A stretch of 7,633 nt of DNA. It comes from an uncultured beta proteobacterium. Its GTDB lineage: Bacteria; Pseudomonadota; Gammaproteobacteria; Burkholderiales; Burkholderiaceae_C. The notes under the pieces were generated by a model. The model was not told the origin of the DNA. It saw only the letters and a list, made by a program, of their open reading frames with translations, and made no database searches. A program made the position numbers and the translations under genes. Location of the stretch: the NCBI GenBank assembly GCA_903944555.1, contig CAJASG010000566.1, positions 1 to 7,633 of the forward strand, read 5' to 3'. Positions 1 to 5,611 of this stretch are shown piece by piece (the first letter of the stretch is position 1; each line of letters begins with the position of its first letter).

Positions 1-316
1 CGCCGGACTCCAAAGATTTTTCCAGAGACATCCACGAAGCGAGACGCTTGGCGGTGTCGCGGCTGACGATGGTGTCGCCGTAGCCGTTTTCCATGGCGAC
101 GATGGCCACGGACACAAACTCACCTACTTGAACTTCGAGCTCGCCCTTGTCGCTTTTGAATTCGGACAAAGGAACATACGCTTCGGACTTCAGGCCGGCA
201 TTGACCACGACAAAGCTGTGTTCGATACGAACGACTTCAGCGGTGACGACTTCGCCCATGCGGGTTTCCGAGCGTTTTTGTGACTCTTCAAATAGGTCTG
301 CGAAAGATTCTGACAT
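1..316 (-). CDS. rpsA: 30S ribosomal protein S1, N-terminal part (cut by left edge)
   Basis: S1 is the large, mRNA-binding protein of the small ribosomal subunit and helps mRNAs with weak or no Shine-Dalgarno sequence to initiate. Reading leftward from the ATG at 316, 105 codons are visible before the window ends. The protein opens with MSESFADLFEESQK, very close to the E. coli S1 start (MTESFAQLFEESLK). The first OB-fold repeat follows at about residues 20-85, with VVNAGLKSEAYVPLSEF, then the GDTIVSRDTAKR linker and SWMSLEKSLESG leading into repeat 2. The usual family length is about 560 residues, so roughly a fifth is present. The gene lies directly after cmk, the conserved cmk-rpsA arrangement. 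No Shine-Dalgarno sequence precedes the ATG: the seven bases before it read AAAACAC. Identity is secure; only the remainder of the gene is unseen. Confidence 0.97.
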   Translation of the reverse strand, partial: MSESFADLFEESQKRSETRMGEVVTAEVVRIEHSFVVVNAGLKSEAYVPLSEFKSDKGELEVQVGEFVSVAIVAMENGYGDTIVSRDTAKRLASWMSLEKSLESG

Positions 317-411
317 GTGTTTTGCGGTAAAAAAACCGCGGGGTTAAGTTGTTGAACCACACAACCGGTGCGCTTGATGCGCGAGAGGAGCTGTGTGGAC
401 CAGTTTGCCTT
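317..411 (-). promoter_or_regulatory. Structured rpsA leader without Shine-Dalgarno, possible S1 autoregulatory site
   Basis: This is the 95-bp spacer between the aroA-cmk stop and the rpsA ATG. In the transcript it can fold into two hairpins. The distal one has an outer 7-bp stem, CCACACA (398-392) with TGTGTGG (363-357), enclosing an inner GCGC/GCGC hairpin (382-379 with 373-370, five-base loop). The start-proximal one has stem GCGGU/ACCGC (339-335 with 328-324) and an all-U loop of six bases (334-329), ending seven bases before the AUG. No purine-rich Shine-Dalgarno lies near the AUG. In E. coli the rpsA leader also lacks a strong SD, folds into hairpins and mediates repression by free S1. 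That the same applies here is inference. I saw no convincing promoter in the spacer, although one could lie inside the cmk part. Confidence 0.5.
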
Positions 412-2418
412 TCAGTGGGGACCGAAAGGCTGTTTGCTTTGCCACCAGTCCAACACGATTTCAACGGACTGATCGACCGTTAAATCCGAGTTGTCCAGCA
501 ACTTGGCATCATCTGCTGGCTTGAGTGGCGCAACGGTTCGGGAGGCATCCCGAGCGTCACGCGCTTCCAAGTCAGCGCGAAGAGACGGGAGTGTAGCCGA
601 AATTCCCTTTGAAATCAATTGCTTATAGCGTCGTTCCGCTCTACAGGCGGCACTGGCGGTCAGGTACACCTTGAGCGGTGCATCAGGGAAAATAATGGTG
701 CCCATGTCGCGGCCATCGGCCACCAGACCTGGCAGTTGCCGAAAGTTGTGTTGCAAATCAATGAGTGCATCGCGCACTTTGGGGAACGCTGAGACTTTGG
801 ATGCGTTCATGCCTGCTTCCTCGGTACGAATCGCCTCATTGACATCTTCGCCGCCCAGCCAGATGTGGCTGCCTTCAAAATGGATCGGCAAGGAACGCAG
901 CAAATCCACAATAGCCTGTTCGTTCGCGACATCCAGGACGATGCCGGCACGGGTGGCCGCCAGACCGGTGATGCGGTAAAGCGAGCCGGAGTCCAAAAAG
1001 TGGTAGCCCAGCTTTTGGGCTAATACGGCGGCCAAGGTGCCCTTGCCCGAGGCGGTGGGGCCATCCACACAAACTACGGGTATCGCTGCCGGAGTGGCTT
1101 GTGCGACTGAGAACAGCGCTTCAAAGTAATCTGGAAAGGTCTTGGCGACGCATTTGGGGTCTTGAATCCGCACCGGAATGCCTGCCGGGTTGAAGGCCGC
1201 GAGCGAAAAACACATGGCAACGCGGTGGTCGTCGTAGGTATGGATGCTGGCGGCTTGCCAATCGCTGCGGGAGGCCGGGGGCGTCACCTGAATGAAATCC
1301 GCACCTTCCACCACGGTGGCACCCAGTTTGCGCAACTCGGTGGCCATGGCGGCGATGCGGTCGGTTTCCTTGACGCGCCAGCTGGCGATATTGCGCAGGG
1401 TGGTTGTGCCGTCTGCGTACAGGGCCATCACCGCCAAGGTCATGGCAGCATCAGGAATGTGGTTGCAGTCCAGTTCAATGGCTTTGAGCGGCCAGGCTCC
1501 ACGGGTGATGTGCAGCCAGTTGGGGCCGCTCTCTATATGGGCTCCCATCATTTGGGCCGCTTCCATGAAGCGGATGTCACCCTGAATGGAGTCGGCGCCC
1601 ACCCCCTGGATTTTTATGCCATTATGGCCTTCAGGGCCCGTAGTTATTGCGCCAAGCGCTATGAAATAGCTAGCGGAAGATGCATCTGCCTCGACGTGCA
1701 CGGTGCCGGGCGAACGCAGCTTGGCTCCAGCCGGAATGGTGAAGCGTTCCCAGCCCTGGCGCTGTACCTGCACGCCAAAGCGTGCCAGCAAGTTCAGGGT
1801 AATCTCAATGTAGGGGCGGGAAATCAGCTCACCCACCACCTCAATCACGATGTCTTGTGCCGCCACCAAAGGCAGAGCCATTAGCAGCGCGGTCAAGAAC
1901 TGACTGGACACATCGCCGCGCACCCGAATCGGTGCCTGCAGTTGCAGTGCCGGGGTGCCGATGCGCAGGGGCGGATAGCCGTCTTGGCCCAAATAGTCAA
2001 TTTGGCAGCCCAACTGGCGCAGCGCATCGACCAAATCACCAATCGGACGCTCGTGCATGCGGGGGATGCCCCCCAACTCGAAGTCGCCACCTAAAACCGC
2101 CAGGGCGGCGGTCAGGGGGCGCATGGCGGTGCCCGCGTTGCCCAGAAACAGCTTGGCCTGCTGGTTGGCGAGTTGGCCACTCAGCCCGGTGATCTGCACC
2201 GTGGCGCCCGTTTGCTGGATGCTGCAGCCCAGTGTGCGCAGTGCCACCAGCATGACGGCGGTGTCGTCTGAGTCCAGCAGGTCGTGAATGGTGGTGGTGC
2301 CCTCGCTCAGCGCGGCCAGTAGCAGCACCCGGTTCGAAATGCTTTTGGAGCCCGGTAAGGTGACCATGCCTGAAGCACCCAACAAAGGAGGAAGGTCCAG
2401 GAATTCGGTGGAGAACAT
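412..2418 (-). CDS. aroA-cmk: Fused EPSP synthase / cytidylate kinase (bifunctional AroA-Cmk)
   Basis: A single 668-residue frame carries two complete enzymes. Residues 1 to about 436 are 3-phosphoshikimate 1-carboxyvinyltransferase, which joins shikimate-3-phosphate and PEP to give EPSP in the shikimate pathway. Visible class I motifs are [10 protein letters not shown] (21-30), [10 protein letters not shown] (92-101), MHERPI (121-126), VSSQF (170-174), IPDAAMT (321-327, catalytic Asp323), RVKETDR (348-354, Lys350), DDHRVAMCF (396-404) and [14 protein letters not shown] (420-433). Residues about 447-660 are CMP/dCMP kinase: P-loop GPTASGKGT (453-461), LDSGSLYR (475-482), [15 protein letters not shown] (567-581) and the RDARDASR lid (620-627). 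The linker is only about 12 residues, as if the aroA stop had simply been lost. No in-frame ATG lies near the junction, so a separate Cmk start is unlikely. The ATG at 2418 overlaps the tyrA stop by one base (TAATG), suggesting translational coupling; only a weak GAAG lies upstream. Residues 249-262 use unusual codons (see the separate repeat entry). Confidence 0.97.
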   Translation of the reverse strand: MFSTEFLDLPPLLGASGMVTLPGSKSISNRVLLLAALSEGTTTIHDLLDSDDTAVMLVALRTLGCSIQQTGATVQITGLSGQLANQQAKLFLGNAGTAMRPLTAALAVLGGDFELGGIPRMHERPIGDLVDALRQLGCQIDYLGQDGYPPLRIGTPALQLQAPIRVRGDVSSQFLTALLMALPLVAAQDIVIEVVGELISRPYIEITLNLLARFGVQVQRQGWERFTIPAGAKLRSPGTVHVEADASSASYFIALGAITTGPEGHNGIKIQGVGADSIQGDIRFMEAAQMMGAHIESGPNWLHITRGAWPLKAIELDCNHIPDAAMTLAVMALYADGTTTLRNIASWRVKETDRIAAMATELRKLGATVVEGADFIQVTPPASRSDWQAASIHTYDDHRVAMCFSLAAFNPAGIPVRIQDPKCVAKTFPDYFEALFSVAQATPAAIPVVCVDGPTASGKGTLAAVLAQKLGYHFLDSGSLYRITGLAATRAGIVLDVANEQAIVDLLRSLPIHFEGSHIWLGGEDVNEAIRTEEAGMNASKVSAFPKVRDALIDLQHNFRQLPGLVADGRDMGTIIFPDAPLKVYLTASAACRAERRYKQLISKGISATLPSLRADLEARDARDASRTVAPLKPADDAKLLDNSDLTVDQSVEIVLDWWQSKQPFGPH
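1634..1674 (+). repeat. Repeat-like tract inside aroA, degenerate match to the gyrA-serC spacer element
   Basis: This 41-bp segment of the aroA coding region aligns, with small gaps, to 5561-5609 in the gyrA-serC spacer, in the same orientation. Shared blocks in order are GGGCYC, TAG, TTAT, TGCGC, AAGC, GCTAT, AAATAG and TAGC. Both copies contain the short inverted repeat CTAT-loop-ATAG. In aroA the tract encodes residues 249-262, including the conserved SASYF stretch. It reads with codons that look uncommon for this GC-rich gene: ATA for Ile253 and Ile258, CTT for Leu255, GCA for Ala257 and ACT for Thr259. The match could reflect insertion or conversion by a dispersed repeat, or chance. The alignment was made by eye. 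Confidence 0.35.
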
Positions 2419-3293
2419 TATTTATTGAGCTTCGATGTCATGGTCCAGGTGGCGCGGGTATTGCTGGCTTGCTCCAGCAGGCCTTCCAAGGCCTCCGCAT
2501 TGCCACTGGAGATCATCAATTCCAATGCCTGAAGATTGCGCTGGAATATTTTGCTTTGCGCGAGCAATTCTTCGCGGTTGGAGATCATGATGTCGCGCCA
2601 GACCTTGGGGTCGCTGGCCGCAATTCGGGTGAAATCGCGAAAACCAGGGCCTGCCAGCGACAAATAGTCTTTGCCTTGCGGTTGCCCGGAGATGGCATTC
2701 ATCAGAGCGAAGGAGATCAGGTGGGGCAGGTGACTGACCGCCGCAAATGCTGCGTCGTGTTGCTCTGGCGACATCTGCAGCACCCTGCAGCCCAGGGCGG
2801 TCCAGACGTCGATGGCCTTTTGCAACTGAATGGTCAGCGTGCGTTCAATCGGGGTAAGTATGACCTGGCGACCTGTGTACAGGTCGGGGTCCGAGTTGTC
2901 CACGCCCGACACTTCCTTGCCTGCTATCGGGTGTGCTGGAACAAATGACCCAATGTGTTCCCGTAGTGCGCGTCGGCCTGCATCAATCACGTCGCGTTTG
3001 GTGGAACCCACGTCCATGATCAACATGTCGGATGTGACCAAGTGCTTGATGGCCTTGAAGGTTGCTTCCGTGGCCGCCACCGGTACCGCAATCAAAACGA
3101 TGTCGGCGCCAGACACGGCCAGCAAGGCGGACGGCGCTTCGACATCGATCACTCCCATGGCGCGGGCGCGCTCCGTGGTGCTGGGCGATTTGCTGTAGCC
3201 CACCACGCGCTTGACCAAACCCGCGCGTTTGAGCGCCAGGGCGAAGGAGCCGCCCATCAAGCCGCAGCCAATTAATCCAAGCTGTTCAAACAT
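2418..3293 (-). CDS. tyrA: Prephenate (or arogenate) dehydrogenase
   Basis: TyrA oxidatively decarboxylates prephenate to 4-hydroxyphenylpyruvate, or arogenate to tyrosine, in the tyrosine branch; it is cytosolic. The 291-residue protein has an N-terminal Rossmann domain starting with the dinucleotide fingerprint [11 protein letters not shown] (6-16, Gly9/Gly11/Gly14). This is followed by DVGSTK (94-99), [11 protein letters not shown] with the family's conserved His121, and [11 protein letters not shown] (187-197). The helical C-terminal domain contains [15 protein letters not shown] (215-229). The length suits a monofunctional TyrA. There is no chorismate mutase domain and no C-terminal ACT domain, so no separate tyrosine-sensing module is attached. 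The ATG at 3293 places the fingerprint at the very N-terminus, as expected, and has a good Shine-Dalgarno sequence. The gene starts 21 bp after pheA and its TAA shares a base with the aroA ATG. Substrate and NAD/NADP preference cannot be read from the sequence. Confidence 0.95.
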   Translation of the reverse strand: MFEQLGLIGCGLMGGSFALALKRAGLVKRVVGYSKSPSTTERARAMGVIDVEAPSALLAVSGADIVLIAVPVAATEATFKAIKHLVTSDMLIMDVGSTKRDVIDAGRRALREHIGSFVPAHPIAGKEVSGVDNSDPDLYTGRQVILTPIERTLTIQLQKAIDVWTALGCRVLQMSPEQHDAAFAAVSHLPHLISFALMNAISGQPQGKDYLSLAGPGFRDFTRIAASDPKVWRDIMISNREELLAQSKIFQRNLQALELMISSGNAEALEGLLEQASNTRATWTMTSKLNK

Positions 3294-3299
3294 GAAGTT

Positions 3300-3303
3300 C
3301 TCC
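3300..3303 (-). promoter_or_regulatory. Shine-Dalgarno sequence of tyrA
   Basis: On the minus strand the 21-bp pheA-tyrA spacer contains GGAG, six bases before the tyrA ATG (CGGAGAACTTC then ATG). It is the only clear Shine-Dalgarno sequence among the five gene starts visible in this window, and it supports the ATG at 3293 as the start. Confidence 0.75.
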
Positions 3304-3314
3304 GGGTGCGCGCA

Positions 3315-4397
3315 TTAGTCCGCCAATGGGTAGGCACCCAGTATTTTGTAGAACGCGCACAGACTTTGCAGGTCGTGAAGCGCGGCTGCGACATGGGGCT
3401 GTGAGGGATGACCCTGCAAGTCGATGTAAAAATAGTATTCCCACTGCCCCGAGCGCGCCGGGCGCGATTCGAAGCGCGTCATGGATACGCCATGTTTTTT
3501 CAATGGCACCAGCATGTCATGCACGGCCCCGGGGCGGTTGGGAACCGAGACCACCAGGCTGGTGCAATCCTTGCCCGTAGCGGACGGAGCGGGCAGGGTA
3601 CTGGGCAGGCAAACCACCACAAAACGGGTGCGATTGAAGGCGTCATCCTGAATCGCGTGGGCGGCGATGTGCAGCCCGAATTCAGAGCTGGCGCGCTCGC
3701 TGGCAATGCCGGCCCATGCAGGGTTGGTGGCCGCCAGGCGGGCACCCTCGGCGTTGCTGGAGACGGCACGCCGCTCGGCATGGGGCAAATGGGTGTTGAG
3801 CCACTGCTGGCACTGGGCCAGCGCCTGCGGGTGGGCTAGCACCACCTCAATGCCGTCCAAAGACACGGTGGTCCGCAGCAAATGGTGGCGAACCAGCAGG
3901 CTGATCTCGCCCACGATGTGCAGCGGTGAATTCAGCAGCAGGTCAAGCGAGCGGGTGACGACACCTTCGGTGCTGTTTTCGACCGCAATGACCCCGAACT
4001 CGGCCGCACCCGATGTGGCGGCATGGAACACTTCGTCGAAATTGTTGCAAGGCACCTTATGGATGCTGGAGCCAAAGAAACGCAGGGCGGCTTCTTCGGT
4101 GAAGGTGCCGGCTGGCCCCAAATAGGCGACCCGTTGTGGTGCTTCCAGTGCGCGGCAAGCCGACATGATTTCACGCCAAATGACGGCAATGTTGCCATTT
4201 TTCAGCGCCCCGGTATTGGCCTGTTGCAAGCTGCCTATGACTTGGGCCTCGCGCTCGGGACGGAAGACCGCCGAGCCTTCGATACGTTTGATTTCACCCA
4301 CCTCGTGGGCCAGCGCGGCACGCTGGTTCAGCAGGGCCAGGAGTTCAAGGTCCACCGCGTCGATCAGGACGCGCAGTTCGGGAAGGGTGTGTGCCAT
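3315..4397 (-). CDS. pheA: Bifunctional chorismate mutase / prephenate dehydratase (P-protein)
   Basis: PheA converts chorismate to prephenate and then to phenylpyruvate, committing flux to phenylalanine. With the ATG at 4397 it has 360 residues, typical for the family. Residues about 5-85 form an AroQ-type chorismate mutase helix bundle, with Arg9, Arg26 and Lys38 matching E. coli active-site positions and FRPEREAQVI downstream. Residues about 89-265 are the dehydratase: VAYLGPAGTFTEEAA near the start, AVENSTEGVVTR (Asn141 onward) and the TRF motif (257-259). Residues about 278-355 are an ACT domain with GAVHDM (290-295) and ESRP (310-313), the usual phenylalanine feedback site, so allosteric inhibition is expected. 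The frame stays open upstream to a TTG at 4430 that would overlap serC by 20 bp and add 11 residues. I prefer the ATG because those 11 residues resemble no family feature. Neither start has a Shine-Dalgarno; the ATG lies 13 bp after the serC stop, so coupling is likely. Confidence 0.95.
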   Translation of the reverse strand: MAHTLPELRVLIDAVDLELLALLNQRAALAHEVGEIKRIEGSAVFRPEREAQVIGSLQQANTGALKNGNIAVIWREIMSACRALEAPQRVAYLGPAGTFTEEAALRFFGSSIHKVPCNNFDEVFHAATSGAAEFGVIAVENSTEGVVTRSLDLLLNSPLHIVGEISLLVRHHLLRTTVSLDGIEVVLAHPQALAQCQQWLNTHLPHAERRAVSSNAEGARLAATNPAWAGIASERASSEFGLHIAAHAIQDDAFNRTRFVVVCLPSTLPAPSATGKDCTSLVVSVPNRPGAVHDMLVPLKKHGVSMTRFESRPARSGQWEYYFYIDLQGHPSQPHVAAALHDLQSLCAFYKILGAYPLAD

Positions 4398-4410
4398 GGT
4401 GTGCGTCTGG

Positions 4411-5538
4411 TTAGCCGTGGGTACGTTCAAATTCGCGCATGTAATTCACCAGCGCGACGACGCCCTCCATCGGCATGGCGTTGTAGATGCTGGCACGCAT
4501 GCCGCCGACCGATTTGTGGCCCTTGAGCTGCAACAGTCTGGCGGCTTTAGCGCCGGTCAGAAAGGCGTCGTTGTGCGATTCGTTATGCAAGAAAAAGGGC
4601 ACGTTCATGCGGGAGCGGCAGTCTGGGTGCACCTTGTTGACATAAAACCCGGATCCATCAATGGCGTCGTACAGCAGTTTGGCCTTGGCGATGTTGCGCG
4701 CTTCGATGGCTGCCACTCCGCCCTGGCGCTTGAGCCACTGGAATATCAGGCCTGCGATGTAAATCGAATAGGTGGGAGGCGTGTTGTACATGGACTGGTT
4801 GTCCGCGACAATTTTGTAGTCAAACGCACTGGGGCAGATGCTCATGGCGTGGCCCAACAGGTCTTCACGCACCACCACCAGCGTCAAACCGGCTGGGCCC
4901 AGATTTTTTTGTGCGCCGCCAAACGCCAGTCCCACACGGTTCCAGTCCACAGTGCGAGATGCGACATGTGAGGAAAAGTCAATCACCAATGCAGCATCGG
5001 AGCCCAATGCCTTCAGGTCGGGCAAGGCGTGGTATTCCACGCCATTGATGGTTTCATTGGTGCACAGGTGAACGTAACTGGCCTGGGTGCTTAGTTTCCA
5101 GGTGGATGCGTCTGGAATATTGGTAAAGCCGTCGGCTTGAGAATTCGCCGCGATGTTCACCTGGCTGAATTTGCGCGCTTCCTTTTGGGACTTGTCGCTC
5201 CAGCTTCCTGTGACCACAAAGTCGGCGACGCCCTGCGCTCCAGCGTTTGTACGCAGGGCACTCAGGTTCAAGGGCACGATGGCGTTTTCCGCCAAGCCAC
5301 CGCCTTGCATGAACAAAATCTTGAAATTCGAAGGGATCGCCAGCAATTCGCGCAGATCGGCCTCGGCCTGCTCGTAAATCGACTGAAATTCCTTGCCCCG
5401 GTGGCTCATCTCCATCACGCCCATGCCGCTGTGGCGGCCCGACGCGTCGGGCCAGTCCAGCATTTCAGCGGCCGCTTGCGCCAAGACCTCGGGAGCGATG
5501 GTTGCCGGACCAGCGGAGAAATTGAAAGGGCGTTGCAT
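4411..5538 (-). CDS. serC: Phosphoserine aminotransferase (PLP-dependent)
   Basis: SerC transaminates 3-phosphohydroxypyruvate to phosphoserine in serine synthesis, and the corresponding erythronate-derived ketoacid in PLP synthesis. It is a class V aminotransferase acting in the cytosol. The 375-residue protein begins canonically with [15 protein letters not shown] (5-19), followed by SHRGKEF (45-51), [17 protein letters not shown] (76-92), [10 protein letters not shown] (160-169), DFSS (187-190) and the Schiff-base motif [13 protein letters not shown] with Lys211. The C-terminal [18 protein letters not shown] (339-356) is also typical. The codons for Gln210-Lys211-Asn212 contain a run of seven A (4910-4904). 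The ATG at 5538 fits the family N-terminus, but the upstream bases (AATTCCTCTG) contain no Shine-Dalgarno. It is the first gene after the gyrA spacer and probably heads the serC-pheA-tyrA-aroA/cmk transcript, possibly from the promoter candidate in that spacer. A serC-aroA linkage is also seen in E. coli. Confidence 0.97.
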   Translation of the reverse strand: MQRPFNFSAGPATIAPEVLAQAAAEMLDWPDASGRHSGMGVMEMSHRGKEFQSIYEQAEADLRELLAIPSNFKILFMQGGGLAENAIVPLNLSALRTNAGAQGVADFVVTGSWSDKSQKEARKFSQVNIAANSQADGFTNIPDASTWKLSTQASYVHLCTNETINGVEYHALPDLKALGSDAALVIDFSSHVASRTVDWNRVGLAFGGAQKNLGPAGLTLVVVREDLLGHAMSICPSAFDYKIVADNQSMYNTPPTYSIYIAGLIFQWLKRQGGVAAIEARNIAKAKLLYDAIDGSGFYVNKVHPDCRSRMNVPFFLHNESHNDAFLTGAKAARLLQLKGHKSVGGMRASIYNAMPMEGVVALVNYMREFERTHG

Positions 5539-5560
5539 CAGAGGAATTTATAGTTAAATC

Positions 5561-5572
5561 GGGCTCTAGCCC
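5561..5572 (-). other. Short palindrome downstream of gyrA (hairpin candidate)
   Basis: GGGCTAGAGCCC on the minus strand can form a stem of four to five base pairs with a two- to four-base loop. In a transcript running on from gyrA it would lie 40-51 bases after the gyrA stop. It is followed by GATTTAAC, not a run of U, so it is not a good intrinsic terminator. It also sits where transcription from the nearby promoter candidate would begin. Confidence 0.35.
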
Positions 5573-5600
5573 TTTATACATATGCGCAAGCAGCTATCAA
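5573..5600 (-). promoter_or_regulatory. Sigma70-type promoter candidate for serC and downstream genes
   Basis: On the minus strand, TTGATA (5600-5595, five of six matches to TTGACA) and TATAAA (5578-5573, five of six matches to TATAAT) are separated by 16 bases. The expected start would be near 5566, giving a leader of about 28 bases before the serC ATG. The boxes lie inside the repeat-like element. The prediction rests on sequence match alone, and the A+T-rich spacer raises the chance of a fortuitous hit. Confidence 0.45.
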
Positions 5601-5611
5601 AATAGTAGCAA

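Larger units (their letters stand above)
5561..5609 (+). repeat. Palindromic repeat-like element in the gyrA-serC spacer
   Basis: The element starts with the palindrome GGGCTCTAGCCC and continues through TTTATACATATGCGCAAG to the imperfect inverted repeat GCTAT-CAAA-ATAGTAGC. It fills most of the 73-bp spacer and is richer in A+T than the flanking genes. A gapped match to it lies inside aroA at 1634-1674. It resembles small dispersed intergenic repeats that I recall from Comamonadaceae genomes, but I cannot verify that here. With only two imperfect copies in the window, membership of a repeat family is a hypothesis. Confidence 0.4.

Noticed and set aside
147..347. Short plus-strand frame opposite rpsA
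   Set aside because: It is antisense to the S1 N-terminus, which is clearly recognisable on the minus strand.
875..1072. Possible separate small cmk reading frame on the minus strand
   Set aside because: It is in a different frame from the Cmk motifs, which continue without interruption in the aroA-cmk frame.
1162..1884. 240-codon open frame on the plus strand opposite aroA
   Set aside because: It is antisense to conserved AroA coding sequence, has no recognisable domain and is rich in His/Gly/Gln, as antisense frames of GC-biased genes are. The minus-strand gene explains the region fully.
2775..2790. Two CTGCAG hexamers four bases apart in tyrA
   Set aside because: They fall in conserved TyrA coding sequence and are explained by codon use; no further copies suggest a repeat array.
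4165..4971. 268-codon open frame on the plus strand across the serC-pheA junction
   Set aside because: It is antisense to two well-supported genes and shows no motif of its own.
5561..5572. Rho-independent terminator for gyrA
   Set aside because: The stem is only four to five base pairs and is not followed by a U-run, so I list it only as a hairpin candidate.
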